Source: Haloparvum alkalitolerans
GTDB taxonomy: Archaea > Halobacteriota > Halobacteria > Halobacteriales > Haloferacaceae
Assembly (NCBI RefSeq): GCF_050122995.1
Contig: NZ_JBNLIA010000004.1
Location: 62,001 to 126,000, forward strand
Direction: 5' to 3'
DNA: 64,000 bases
Numbering within the stretch: position 1 is the stretch's first letter; every line of letters begins with the position of its first letter. The notes beneath the pieces are model-generated. The model ran no database searches. It saw only the letters and a list, made by a program, of their open reading frames with translations, and had not been told where the DNA came from. Below are positions 8,942-17,950 of the stretch, in pieces. A program made the position numbers and the translations under genes.

Positions 8942-9409
8942 ATGGCGCGCGTCACCTCCGACGACGAGAGCGTCGCGTCCGTCCGCGTGACGGTCGCCCG
9001 CAGCGGCGGTACCCGGAAGCCCTGCGTGCGTCTCCCGAACGACGACGAACTCGACCGCCGCGTCGAGTCCGGCTTCGCGGACGCGCTGGGGCTCGCGGAC
9101 GGCGACCTCGTCCGGCTGATCGTCGAGCGCGAGACCTACCACGCGCGGATCGTCTCGGACGCGAGCGGTCGCCTGATCCGCGGCGCCTACGACAACCGGC
9201 GGCTCGCGCGGACCCCCGGCGAGGGCGAGAACCGCCTCGTCGCGTGGCTGCGCGAGCACGACCGCGAGGAGGACGACTCCCTGTTGCTCGACGTCGTGGA
9301 GTCGGGCGACGCCTACGGGCTCCGGCTGCCGGGCGACCGGGCGGTCTACGACGTGGACGCCGGCCCGAGCGGGTCGCTGGCGGACATCGCGCGGGACCTC
9401 GACGGCTGA
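8942..9409 (+). CDS. Conserved haloarchaeal protein of unknown function
   Basis: A 155-residue soluble acidic protein that starts 16 bases after rps6e and is probably co-transcribed with it. It carries RVTVARSGGTRKPCVRLPND, then LGLADGDLVRLIVERETYHARIV, a short barrel-like beta pattern that recalls AbrB/double-psi folds, and a C-terminal LLLDVVESGDAYGLRLPGDR. I recognise it only as a haloarchaeal hypothetical protein and assign no function. Confidence 0.75.
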   Translation: MARVTSDDESVASVRVTVARSGGTRKPCVRLPNDDELDRRVESGFADALGLADGDLVRLIVERETYHARIVSDASGRLIRGAYDNRRLARTPGEGENRLVAWLREHDREEDDSLLLDVVESGDAYGLRLPGDRAVYDVDAGPSGSLADIARDLDG

Positions 9410-9438
9410 GTCCGCTCGACGGGCCGCGGCTCCGAACC

Positions 9439-9447
9439 CCTTAATCC
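9439..9447 (+). promoter_or_regulatory. TATA-like element of the heme gene cluster
   Basis: CCTTAATCC lies 22-30 bases upstream of the ATG at 9469 and probably drives the siroheme decarboxylase, met8-like and hemA genes as one unit. Confidence 0.5.
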
Positions 9448-9468
9448 GCCGCGGCCCTCAGGGCGCGT

Positions 9469-10554
9469 ATGAAGCAGGTCGACGCGGATCTGTCGACGCT
9501 CGACCGGGCGATCCTCAACGCCTTTCAGGGGGGATTCCCGGTCGTCGAGCGCCCCTTCGAGCCCGCGGCGGCCGCGCTCCGGGATCGCGGCGTCGAGGTG
9601 ACGGGTCCGGAGCTCTGCGAGCGCGTGCGCGAGTTGGACGAGGCGGGCGTCCTCTCTCGGTTCGGCGCGCTCGTCAACGCCGAGGAGATCGGCGGCGCCG
9701 CGTCGCTGGTGGCGATGCACGCCCCCGAGGAGCGGTACGACGAGGTCGCGGAGACGGTGAACGAGTTCCCCGCGGTCGCGCACAACTACGAGCGCGAGCA
9801 CCCGCACCTCAACATGTGGTTCGTCGTCTCGGTGGCCGACCACCCCGACCCGGACAAGGACGGCGCGGACCGCGTCGCGGAGGTGCTCGCGGAGATCGAA
9901 GCCGCGACCGGACAGGAGACGTACGACCTGCCCAAGATTCAGGAGTTCCACGTCGGCGCGAAGTTCCTGCTCGACGGGCCGGTTCCGGACGGCGACGTGG
10001 ACCTCTCGGAGCTCGGTCCCGCGGTCGAGCCCTCCGGGCGGGAGACGCTGACGCCGGCCGAGCGCGACCTCGTCGTGGAGATTCAGGGCGGGCTGCCGGT
10101 CACGGAGACGCCGTACGCGGACGTCGCCGAGGCGGTCGGCGCGGAGACCGACTGGGTGGTGGAGACGATCAAGCGGTTCGACGCGGAGGGGAAGGTCCGC
10201 CGCGTCGGCGTCATCCCGAACCACTACGCGCTCGGCTACACCGAGAACGGGATGACGGTCTGGGACGTCCCCGACGAGGTGCTCGACGAGGTCGGCCCGG
10301 TCGTCGCCGACCTGGAGTTCGTCACTCACTGCTACGAGCGGCCGCGCCACGACGGCGTCTGGCCGTACAACTTCTTCGCGATGACCCACGGGCGCTCCGA
10401 GGCGGAGAGCGACCGGCGGGTCCAGCAGGTGAAAGAGGTGATGGACGATTACTGGGACGTGAGCGACGAGGACTGGGACACGCTGTTCTCGACGCGGATC
10501 CTGAAGAAGACGGGGATCCGGATCGACGAGCGCGCGAGTTCGAACACGGCCTGA
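9469..10554 (+). CDS. ahbAB: Siroheme decarboxylase, AhbA-AhbB fusion
   Basis: A 361-residue protein made of two Lrp/AsnC-like halves, each with a winged helix followed by a ligand-binding domain. The first starts with STLDRAILNAFQGGFPVVERP and the second, near residue 198, with LTPAERDLVVEIQGGLPVTETP. Each half has the HNYEREHPHLNMWFVV or HCYERPRHDGVWPYNFFAMT type motif typical of AhbA/AhbB (NirD/L/G/H family), which remove acetate side chains from siroheme as CO2 to make 12,18-didecarboxysiroheme. The subunits are often separate; here they are joined. Downstream met8-like and hemA genes confirm a heme context. Such proteins are often mis-annotated as transcription regulators. Confidence 0.9.
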   Translation: MKQVDADLSTLDRAILNAFQGGFPVVERPFEPAAAALRDRGVEVTGPELCERVRELDEAGVLSRFGALVNAEEIGGAASLVAMHAPEERYDEVAETVNEFPAVAHNYEREHPHLNMWFVVSVADHPDPDKDGADRVAEVLAEIEAATGQETYDLPKIQEFHVGAKFLLDGPVPDGDVDLSELGPAVEPSGRETLTPAERDLVVEIQGGLPVTETPYADVAEAVGAETDWVVETIKRFDAEGKVRRVGVIPNHYALGYTENGMTVWDVPDEVLDEVGPVVADLEFVTHCYERPRHDGVWPYNFFAMTHGRSEAESDRRVQQVKEVMDDYWDVSDEDWDTLFSTRILKKTGIRIDERASSNTA

Positions 10555-10579
10555 TCCCTCTCGGAGTTCCTCGACATCC

Positions 10580-11257
10580 ATGATCCCCCTGTTCCACGAC
10601 TTCGACGGCGAGACCGTGCTGGTGGTCGGCGGCGGGAGCGTCGCGACCCGGAAGGTCCGCCGCTTCGCGTCGGAGGCGTCGGTAATCGTCGTGAGCCCGG
10701 CCTTTTCGGACGCGCTGCGGACCATGGCCACTGATCGGGTGGCCGACGGGGACGCCGGGGCCGTCGACCTGATCCGCGAGGCCCCGGACGCCGACGCGGT
10801 CGGCGACTGGGTCGAACGGACCGACCCGGCGCTGGTGGTCGCGGCGACGGACGACCCCGCGGTCAACGCGGCGGCGGAGGCGGCCGCGCGGGCGGCTGGC
10901 GCGCTGGTCAACCGGACGGACGAGGCTGGTGGGCGCGACGCGGGGAGCGTCGTGGTCCCCGCGACGGTCGCGGACGACCCGGTGACGGTCGCCGTCTCGA
11001 CGGGCGGGACCAGTCCGGCGCTCGCCAAGCACCTCCGCGAGCGCATCGAGGCGGAACTCGAGGGTGCCGGCGCGATGGCGGCGCTGACCGGCGAGATCCG
11101 GGCGGAGCTGAAGGCGGCGGGGGTCGACCCCGAGACGCGACGGGACGCGGTCCGCGCCGTCGTGCGGTCGGGGCCGGTTTGGAAGGCTTTACAAGCGGGC
11201 GACGCAAACGCTCGGGAAGAAGCCAACAGGGTGGTCCAGGAGACGTGCAACGCATGA
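10580..11257 (+). CDS. Precorrin-2 dehydrogenase / sirohydrochlorin ferrochelatase (Met8-like)
   Basis: A 225-residue cytosolic enzyme that oxidises precorrin-2 to sirohydrochlorin with NAD and probably inserts iron to give siroheme. The Rossmann motif VLVVGGGSVATRKVRRFA is near the N-terminus. LVVAATDDPAVNAA and PVTVAVSTGGTSPALAKHLRERIE are the signature segments of the CysG N-terminal/Met8 family. It sits between the siroheme decarboxylase and hemA and overlaps hemA by four bases (ATGA), so it supplies siroheme to the neighbouring decarboxylase. Confidence 0.93.
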   Translation: MIPLFHDFDGETVLVVGGGSVATRKVRRFASEASVIVVSPAFSDALRTMATDRVADGDAGAVDLIREAPDADAVGDWVERTDPALVVAATDDPAVNAAAEAAARAAGALVNRTDEAGGRDAGSVVVPATVADDPVTVAVSTGGTSPALAKHLRERIEAELEGAGAMAALTGEIRAELKAAGVDPETRRDAVRAVVRSGPVWKALQAGDANAREEANRVVQETCNA

Positions 11258-12573
11258 TCGACACCGGCGTAATCACGGGCGTCAGCGTCGCTCACACCCG
11301 GGCGTCGGTCGACGAGATCGACGCCGCGGGCGGCGACTCGGTCCGCGCGACCGTCTCCGACCTTCTCGCCCGTGAGGGCGTCTCGGAGGCGTACGCCGTG
11401 TCCACGTGCAACCGCTCGGAGGCATACGTCGTCACCGACAGGGCCGCCGACGGCACCGCGGCGCTCTCGACGTTCGCCCCGGAGGTGCGCGAGGGCGCCG
11501 TCAGACACCTCGACCACGAGGAGAGCCTCCGCCACCTGATGCGGGTCGCGGCCGGACTGGAGTCGCTCGTGCTCGGCGAGGACCAGATCCTCGGCCAGGT
11601 GCGGACCGCCTACGAGGAGTCGCGATCCGCGGGCGGCATCGGCCCGATGCTGGAGGAGAGCGTCACGAAGGCCATCCACGTCGGCGAGCGCGCCCGCACG
11701 GAGACCGCGATCAACGAGGGCGTCGTCTCGCTCGGCTCCGCGGCCGTCGAACTCGCCGCGCGCGAACTGGATCTGGCCGGCGCGACCGCGGTTGTCGTCG
11801 GCGCCGGCGAGATGGGGACGCTCGCGGCCCGCGCTCTGGCGGACACTCCGACCGCGGAGGTCGTCGTCGCCAATCGGACCGTCCCGCACGCCGAACACGT
11901 CGCCGGCGAGATCGAGATGGACGCGCGCGCGCTCCCGCTCTCGGAACTGGTCGAGGTGATCCCGACTGCGGATCTCGTGATCAGTGCGACGGGTGCCCCG
12001 GAACCGGTCCTCGGCCGCGGCGACCTGACCGACGCGGGCGAGGTCGTCTGCATCGACATCGCTCAGCCGCGCGACGTGGAGACCGCGGCGGACGACCTCG
12101 ACGGCGTCACGCTGTACGACATCGACGCGCTGGAGTCGGTCACGCGCCGGACCCGCGAACAGCGCGAGGCGGAGGCCCGCGCGGTCGAGGCGATGATCGA
12201 CGACGAGCTCGACCGCCTGCTCGACTCGTTCAAGCGCAAGCGCGCCGACGAGGTCATCTCCGCGATGTACGCGGGCGCGGAGCGCACCAAGGCCCGCGAG
12301 GTCGACACGGCGCTCACCAAACTGGAGACGCAGGGCGGGCTCACCGCCGAGCAGCGCGAGACCGTCGAGGCGCTCGCGGACGCGCTCGTCGGCCAACTGC
12401 TCGCGGCGCCCACGAAATCCCTCCGCGACGCCGCCGGCGAGGACGACTGGACCACCATCCAGACCGCGCTCCGCCTGTTCGACCCGGAGTTCGACGCGCC
12501 GCCCGAAACCCCCGGCGAGGAGAGCGACGCCGAACATCCCCCCGAGGGGCTGGTCGAAGAACTGGACGACTGA
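11254..12573 (+). CDS. hemA: Glutamyl-tRNA reductase HemA
   Basis: A 439-residue enzyme catalysing the NADPH-dependent reduction of Glu-tRNA to glutamate-1-semialdehyde, the first committed step of tetrapyrrole synthesis. The catalytic Cys 52 lies in STCNRSEAYVV. LVLGEDQILGQVRTAYEESR, the NADPH-binding VVVGAGEMGTLAARAL and the C-terminal dimerisation helix region after residue 300 are all present. The start overlaps the met8-like stop by four bases, so the ATG at 11254 is well supported. hemL is not in the window. A 206-base gap follows, with no gene seen. Confidence 0.96.
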   Translation: MIDTGVITGVSVAHTRASVDEIDAAGGDSVRATVSDLLAREGVSEAYAVSTCNRSEAYVVTDRAADGTAALSTFAPEVREGAVRHLDHEESLRHLMRVAAGLESLVLGEDQILGQVRTAYEESRSAGGIGPMLEESVTKAIHVGERARTETAINEGVVSLGSAAVELAARELDLAGATAVVVGAGEMGTLAARALADTPTAEVVVANRTVPHAEHVAGEIEMDARALPLSELVEVIPTADLVISATGAPEPVLGRGDLTDAGEVVCIDIAQPRDVETAADDLDGVTLYDIDALESVTRRTREQREAEARAVEAMIDDELDRLLDSFKRKRADEVISAMYAGAERTKAREVDTALTKLETQGGLTAEQRETVEALADALVGQLLAAPTKSLRDAAGEDDWTTIQTALRLFDPEFDAPPETPGEESDAEHPPEGLVEELDD

Positions 12574-12779
12574 ACGGCAGACGCAGCGAGCCGTGGGTCC
12601 CGGAGATTTCGGTGACCGGACCGGGTCGAGCCGCTAGCACTTCGAGTCTCTCCCCGCACAGTACCGCAACGACTGCACGGCCACGAGTTCCAGGACTCGG
12701 AGCCAACCACCCTCTTCTGATTGGGCGGTACCGTCGCTTCCCGGACGGTGAACCCCCGTGATCTCGCTCGGGGGCCCGT

Positions 12780-14231
12780 TCAGTTCCCGGCCGCGTTCTC
12801 GGCGCGGCGCATGACCTCGCGGATCGGGAGGTCCGTCTCGCGGGCGACCGCGGCCGCGTCGTCGTACTCCGCGCTCCGGTCGTACACCTCGCCGTCGGCC
12901 GTCGAGGCGACCTTCACCGCCACCTCGTGGGTCTCGCCATCGACGACTACCTCCGCCGTCTCGAACGCGCGCTCGGCGATCCAGCGGTGACCGGCCGCGG
13001 ACTCTCGGACCCCCAAGGTCCCCGTCTCGCGCGCGAGGCGCTCCGCGACCGCCGCGGCGTCGCCCGGCTCGCAGACGACCTTCACGAGGTGACCCGGCCG
13101 GGACTTCTTCATCGTCGTCGGCAGGACCGTCACGTCGAGCGCGCCCGCGTCCGAGAGCGTCTCCTGAAGCCCGCCGAGCACCTCCGGCGGCGCGTCGTCG
13201 AGGTTCGTCTCCAGCACCGCCACGTCGTCGCGGACGAGTCCGGCGTCGCGCCGTCCGCGCTCGGCGGCGTCGTGACCGTGCGCGTTCCCGTGGTCGCGAG
13301 TGGCGTCGTGGCCGTGGGTGTCCCCGCGGCCGTGCGTGCCGCCGTGGTCGGTGTCCCCGTGGTCGCGGCCGTGGTCGCCGGGGGCGTGCGGGTCCGCCGC
13401 GTCGTCGCCCCCGTCGGGGACCGCCTCACCGACGACGGCGCGGAGGACGTTGGGGTGCTCCGGGAACGACTTCCGCCCGGCGCCGTAGCCCGCCGCCTCG
13501 ACGGTCATCGCCGGGAGTTCCGCGACCGGCTCCGCGAGCGCGCCCAGGATGGCCGCGCCGGTCGGCGTCAAAAGCTCCGACTCGACCGGCCCGCCGCGCA
13601 GCGCGAGCCCGGAGCGCTCGGCGACCTCCACGACCGCGGGCGCGGGAACCGGGTAGACGCCGTGGCTCATCTCCACCTCGCCGCCGCCGGCGGCGACCGG
13701 CCCGGTGACGACGCGGTCCGGGTCGAGGTCGTCGAGCAGCAGGCACGCGCCGACCACGTCCGCGAGCGCGTCGTCCGCCCCGACCTCGTGGAAGTGCGTC
13801 TCCGCGAGGTCCGTGCCGTGGACCGCGGCCTCGGCCTCGGCGAGCAGTTCGAAGACCGCGAGCGCGTCCTCCGCGACCCCGGTCGGGAGGTCCATCGCCT
13901 CGACCGCCTCGACCACCTCGGGGTAGGTGCGGTGGACCCCCGAACCCTCCGCGTGCTGGTGGGTATGGTCGTCCTCGCCGTGGCCGTGTCGATGATCCGC
14001 TTCGCCGTGGTCGTGATGGTCGTGCGAGTGCCCGCCGTCGGTCTCGGCGAGGAGCACGTCGACCGTCGTCGCTCGGATGCTGTTCCTCGTCGTCTCTCCC
14101 ACCTCGTAGCGCACGGGGAGCGCGTCCTCGACGGGGTCGAGCACCGCGGGGTCGGCACCGGCCGCGATCAGCGCCGCGCAGATCATGTCGCCGGCCGCGC
14201 CGGTGCGGCCGTCGAACGCGAGCGTCCTCAT
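12780..14231 (-). CDS. larC: Nickel pincer cofactor biosynthesis protein LarC
   Basis: A 483-residue protein related to LarC, which inserts nickel into the pyridinium bis-thiocarboxylate cofactor used by lactate racemase and related enzymes. The N-terminal AFDGRTGAAGDMICAAL, the middle THFHEVGADDALADVVGACL and MSHGVYPVPAPAV, and the C-terminal LETNLDDAPPEVLGG with TTMKKSRPGHLVKV are family hallmarks. It is one continuous frame, whereas in some bacteria the two halves are joined by a frameshift. Two histidine-rich insertions (about residues 66-95 and 290-335) look like nickel-storage segments. No larA, larB or larE is in the window, so the client enzyme is unknown. Confidence 0.9.
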   Translation of the reverse strand: MRTLAFDGRTGAAGDMICAALIAAGADPAVLDPVEDALPVRYEVGETTRNSIRATTVDVLLAETDGGHSHDHHDHGEADHRHGHGEDDHTHQHAEGSGVHRTYPEVVEAVEAMDLPTGVAEDALAVFELLAEAEAAVHGTDLAETHFHEVGADDALADVVGACLLLDDLDPDRVVTGPVAAGGGEVEMSHGVYPVPAPAVVEVAERSGLALRGGPVESELLTPTGAAILGALAEPVAELPAMTVEAAGYGAGRKSFPEHPNVLRAVVGEAVPDGGDDAADPHAPGDHGRDHGDTDHGGTHGRGDTHGHDATRDHGNAHGHDAAERGRRDAGLVRDDVAVLETNLDDAPPEVLGGLQETLSDAGALDVTVLPTTMKKSRPGHLVKVVCEPGDAAAVAERLARETGTLGVRESAAGHRWIAERAFETAEVVVDGETHEVAVKVASTADGEVYDRSAEYDDAAAVARETDLPIREVMRRAENAAGN

Positions 14232-14501
14232 GCTCGAGCGTCGGCGCGGCCGGGTAAAGAGCCTCCCGCTCGGGAGCGGAGCCGTTCCGCGGTCGGCTTC
14301 GCTGAGCGCGGGGGCGGGGTATGGGAGAAAAACCCACGGCAGCGACGGGGTTTTGTACCCGCGGACAGTACCGTGCTACATGGTCACACGGACGTGGTCG
14401 TGCGGCGGCCGGGAATCGCCAGTCGAGCACCCGGTGTCCGGGGGGACAACAGACTTATCCCCGGACCGCGCGGACCTACGCAGTATCCCCGCGAGCCAAT
14501 C

Positions 14502-16727
14502 ATGAACGAAGTGCAACTCGAAGTGGCGAAGGCGTACCCGAACGACTCGGGTCGCGGTATCGCCCGCCTCGACCCCGACACGCTGCTCCACCTGAAGCTG
14601 TCGCCGGGCGACATCATCGAGATCGAGGGCGGCGAGACCACCGCCGCGAAGGTGTGGCGCGCCGACCGGCAGGACTGGAACACCGACACGGTCCGCGTCG
14701 ACGGCTTCACCCGCCAGAACGCGGACGTGGGCATCGGCGAGCGCGTCACCATCCGGAAGGCGGAGGCCGAGACGGCCGACAAGCTCGTCCTCGCGCCGCC
14801 GGAGGAGGCGTCCGTCCAGTTCGGCTCCGACGCGGCCGGCATGGTCAAACGCCAGATCCTCAAGCGGCCGGTCGTCGAGCGCGACATCGTGCCGGTGATG
14901 TCCTCGACGAACCACCCGTTCATGCGCTCGCCCGGACAGGCGATCCCGCTGATCGCCGTCGAGACGGAGCCTGACGGCGTCTGCATGATCACGGAGGACA
15001 CCGAGGTCGAGCTCCGCGAGGAGCCGATCTCCGGCTTCGAGAAGACCGGCGGCGGCATCACCTACGAGGACATCGGCGGGCTGCAAAACGAGATCCAGCG
15101 CGTCCGCGAGATGGTCGAGCTGCCGATGAAGCACCCGCAGATCTTCAAGAAGCTCGGCATCGAGCCGCCGCAGGGCGTCCTGCTCCACGGCCCGCCGGGC
15201 ACCGGGAAGACGCTGCTGGCGAAGGCAGTCGCCAACGAGACCTCCGCCTCGTTCTTCTCGATCGCCGGCCCCGAGATCATCTCGAAGTACTACGGCGAGT
15301 CCGAACAGCAGCTCCGGGAGATCTTCGAGGACGCGAAAGACGAGTCGCCGTCGATCATCTTCATCGACGAGCTCGACTCCATCGCGCCCAAACGCGAGGA
15401 CGTGACCGGCGAGGTCGAGCGCCGCGTCGTCGCACAGCTGCTGACGATGATGGACGGGCTGGAGACGCGCGGACAGGTCATCGTCATCGCGGCGACGAAC
15501 CGCGTCGACTCCGTCGACCCCGCGCTCCGCCGCCCCGGCCGGTTCGACCGCGAGATCGAGATCGGCGTCCCCGACGAGGTCGGCCGCAAGGAGATCCTCC
15601 AGATCCACACCCGCGGCATGCCCCTGTCGGACGACGTCTCGCTCGACCGCCTCGCGGACGACACCCACGGCTTCGTCGGCGCGGACGTCGAGAGCCTGAC
15701 GAAGGAGGCCGCGATGAAGGCGCTGCGGCGGTACCTCCCCGAGATCGACCTCGACGAGGAGGACATCCCGCCGAGCCTCATCGACCGCATGATCGTCAAG
15801 CGGGAGGACTTCGACGGCGCCCTCAACGAGGTCGAGCCCTCCGCGATGCGCGAGGTGCTCGTCGAACTCCCGAAGATCTCGTGGGACGACGTGGGCGGCC
15901 TGACCGAGGCGAAACAGGAGGTCCAGGAGTCCGTCGAGTGGCCGCTCACCTCGCCCGAGAAGTTCGACCGCATGGGCGTCGACGCCCCGAAAGGCGTCCT
16001 GCTGTACGGCCCGCCCGGGACCGGTAAGACGCTGATGGCGAAGGCGGTCGCCAACGAGACGAACGCCAACTTCATCTCCGTCAGGGGGCCACAGCTCCTC
16101 TCGAAGTGGGTCGGCGAGTCCGAGAAGGCGATCAGACAGACCTTCCGCAAGGCGCGGCAGGTCTCGCCGACGATCATCTTCTTCGACGAGCTGGACAGCC
16201 TCGCGCCCTCCCGCGGACAGGAGATGGGCAACAACGTCTCCGAGCGCGTCGTCAACCAGCTCCTCACCGAGCTCGACGGGTTGGAGGAGATGGGCGACGT
16301 GATGGTGATCGGCGCCACCAACCGCCCGGACATGATCGACCCCGCCCTCCTCCGCTCCGGCCGGTTCGACCGCCTCGTCATGATCGGCCAGCCCGACGAG
16401 GAGGGCCGCGAGCGCATCCTGGAGATCCACACCCAGGACACGCCGCTCGCCCCCGACGTGAGCCTCCGCGAGGTCGCGGAGATCACCGACGGCTACGTCG
16501 GCTCCGACCTCGAGGGCATCGCCCGCGAGGCCGCCATCGAGGCGCTCCGCGACGACGACGAGGCCGAGGAGGTCGAGATGAAGCACTTCCGGCGCGCCAT
16601 GGAGTCGGTGCGCCCCACCATCAACGAGGACATCCTCCGCTACTACGAGAACGTGGAGGAGCAGTTCAAGGGCGGCAGCCAGGACGCCCTCCGGGACACC
16701 GGCAGCGGCCGGATCGGGTTCCAATAG
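14502..16727 (+). CDS. Cdc48/VCP-type AAA ATPase
   Basis: A 741-residue hexameric unfoldase predicted to extract or unfold proteins for degradation. The N-terminal 190 residues are the double-psi barrel/CDC48 N domain (EVQLEVAKAYPNDSGRGIAR, RQNADVGIGERVTIRKAEAE). The first AAA domain has Walker A GPPGTGKT at 230-237 and Walker B IIFIDELDS. The second has Walker A at 503-510 and IIFFDELDS. Arginine fingers occur in the RRPGRFDRE and RSGRFDR segments. The short C-terminus ends RIGFQ. A strong inverted repeat follows within four bases of the stop. Haloarchaea usually carry more than one such ATPase; this is a full-length type II member. Confidence 0.97.
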   Translation: MNEVQLEVAKAYPNDSGRGIARLDPDTLLHLKLSPGDIIEIEGGETTAAKVWRADRQDWNTDTVRVDGFTRQNADVGIGERVTIRKAEAETADKLVLAPPEEASVQFGSDAAGMVKRQILKRPVVERDIVPVMSSTNHPFMRSPGQAIPLIAVETEPDGVCMITEDTEVELREEPISGFEKTGGGITYEDIGGLQNEIQRVREMVELPMKHPQIFKKLGIEPPQGVLLHGPPGTGKTLLAKAVANETSASFFSIAGPEIISKYYGESEQQLREIFEDAKDESPSIIFIDELDSIAPKREDVTGEVERRVVAQLLTMMDGLETRGQVIVIAATNRVDSVDPALRRPGRFDREIEIGVPDEVGRKEILQIHTRGMPLSDDVSLDRLADDTHGFVGADVESLTKEAAMKALRRYLPEIDLDEEDIPPSLIDRMIVKREDFDGALNEVEPSAMREVLVELPKISWDDVGGLTEAKQEVQESVEWPLTSPEKFDRMGVDAPKGVLLYGPPGTGKTLMAKAVANETNANFISVRGPQLLSKWVGESEKAIRQTFRKARQVSPTIIFFDELDSLAPSRGQEMGNNVSERVVNQLLTELDGLEEMGDVMVIGATNRPDMIDPALLRSGRFDRLVMIGQPDEEGRERILEIHTQDTPLAPDVSLREVAEITDGYVGSDLEGIAREAAIEALRDDDEAEEVEMKHFRRAMESVRPTINEDILRYYENVEEQFKGGSQDALRDTGSGRIGFQ

Positions 16728-16730
16728 GAC

Positions 16731-16793
16731 GTTTTTGCGACGGGGAACCGCCACGGCGTCGAAGACGCCGCGGCTCACCCCCGTCGCAAAAAC
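16731..16793 (+). terminator. Large inverted repeat after cdc48, likely terminator
   Basis: Perfect 14-base arms GTTTTTGCGACGGG (16731-16744) and its complement (16780-16793) enclose a smaller GGCGTC-GAA-GACGCC hairpin. The structure begins four bases after the cdc48 stop. The left arm starts with a T-run and the right arm ends with an A-run, so it could act on both strands. Confidence 0.65.
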
Positions 16794-16800
16794 CTCCACT

Positions 16801-17032
16801 AAAAAGTGGCCGCGGTCGGCGCTCCGGGCGCTTCGCGCCCTCGCGCCGCCGCGGTACTACAGCGTCGACGGAAACCGCACCCCGACCTTTTTCTGCGTCG
16901 GGTTCGCGCGCCGCGGGCGGCGCGCTCACCCGTCCTTGAAAAATGTCGATCAAAAAGGGCCCGCGGTCGGCGCTCCGGGCGCTGCGCGCCCTCGCGCCGC
17001 CGCGGTACTACAGCGTCGACGGAAACCGCACC
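16801..17032. repeat. 81-base direct repeat, two copies 151 bases apart
   Basis: Copy 1 (16801-16881) and copy 2 (16952-17032) differ at only three positions and both end in a CGCGGTACTACAGCGTCGAC-type core. Between the copies is a GC-rich palindrome (16906-16925). In one frame both copies would read APPRYYSVDGNR, but neither sits in a convincing gene. This looks like a dispersed intergenic repeat rather than coding sequence. Confidence 0.85.
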
Positions 17033-17034
17033 AC

Positions 17035-17133
17035 AACCGCGACCGCAACCGCGACCGTAACCGCGACCGTAACCGCGACCGCAACCGCGGGACCGCAACC
17101 GCGGAACCGCAACCGCGGAACCGCAACCGCGAC
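17035..17133. repeat. Tandem short repeat (AACCGCGACCGN and variants)
   Basis: About eight units of a 12-base motif built from AACCGC, GACCGT/C and GGAACC run from just after the second copy of the direct repeat to the ABC permease stop region. Such purine/pyrimidine-alternating tracts mutate by slippage. There is no coding gene across it that I believe. Confidence 0.8.
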
Positions 17134-17164
17134 AGAAACAGCACCGCCGCCCGCGGTGCCGCGG

Positions 17165-17950
17165 TCAGTCCGTCAGCCCGTAGCCGCGCTCGAAGAGCCA
17201 CACGTCGAGGAGCACGGCCGCCACCGTCATCCCGGCCAGCACCGCCAGCGAGAGCCGGGGGTCGACCTCCGCGAACCCGAGGAAACCGTAGCGCACGCCG
17301 TTGACCATGTACACCATCGGGTTCGCCAGCGACACCTGTCGCAGCGCCGGCGGCAGGTCACCCAGCGAGTAGAACACCGCGCCGAAGAACACCAGCGGGC
17401 GCAGGATGAACTGGTTCATCACGGTGAGGTCGTCGAAGTCCTCTGCCAGCAGCCCGCCGACGACACCGAGGCTCGCGAAGAGCAGCGTGATCACGAGCAT
17501 GAACGCGATCAGATAGAGGGGATGTTCGACCGGCACCGGCCGGTAAAGCGCCGAGACGATCCCCCACCCGACGCCGGCGATCAGGCCGCCGACGAGCAGC
17601 CCGCGCAGCGCCGAGGAGAGGACGTACGCCCACACCATGCCGGCGTACGACAGCGGCGAGGTGAGCACCTCGTGGATGTACTCGTTCCAGCGGCCGTGGA
17701 AGATCGAGAAGGAAGCGTTCTCGAAGGCGTTCGAGACGGCGCCGAGCACCACCAGCCCGGGGAGGATGAACAGGATGTACGGCACGTCCGCGACCGTGCC
17801 GACGCGCTCGCCGAGCACCACGCCGAAGACCGAGAAGTAGAGCACGTTGGTGATGAACGGCGGCGCGAACGTGTTGCGCGGCCGGCGGACGAACCGCAGC
17901 ACCTCCCGCTTCGCGAGCGTCAGGAAGCCGGTGAGGTCGACGCGGTTCAT
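17165..17950 (-). CDS. ABC-2 type transporter permease
   Basis: A 261-residue membrane protein with six predicted spans. It starts with a cytosolic lead (FLTLAKREVLRFVRRPRNTF) and has NVLYFSVFGVVLG, YILFILPGLVVLG, and the typical ABC-2 segment FENASFSIFHGRWNEYIHEVL followed by SPLSY. The second half has NQFILRPLVFFGAVFYSLGDLP and NPMVYMVNGVRYGFLG, close to the NodJ/DrrB group of export permeases. It overlaps the upstream ATPase gene by four bases, forming a two-gene exporter. The exported substrate is unknown; drug or polysaccharide export are family possibilities. Confidence 0.92.
   Translation of the reverse strand: MNRVDLTGFLTLAKREVLRFVRRPRNTFAPPFITNVLYFSVFGVVLGERVGTVADVPYILFILPGLVVLGAVSNAFENASFSIFHGRWNEYIHEVLTSPLSYAGMVWAYVLSSALRGLLVGGLIAGVGWGIVSALYRPVPVEHPLYLIAFMLVITLLFASLGVVGGLLAEDFDDLTVMNQFILRPLVFFGAVFYSLGDLPPALRQVSLANPMVYMVNGVRYGFLGFAEVDPRLSLAVLAGMTVAAVLLDVWLFERGYGLTD

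Noticed and set aside
12574..12779. Possible RNA gene after hemA
   Set aside because: No cloverleaf or conserved RNA motif could be folded by eye; it is a gap between convergent genes.
13073..14430. Long alternative frames across larC
   Set aside because: They are Arg-rich shadows of the larC frame, which has all family motifs.
16801..17133. CRISPR array
   Set aside because: Two long copies and a short tandem tract do not have regular spacers, and no cas genes are present.
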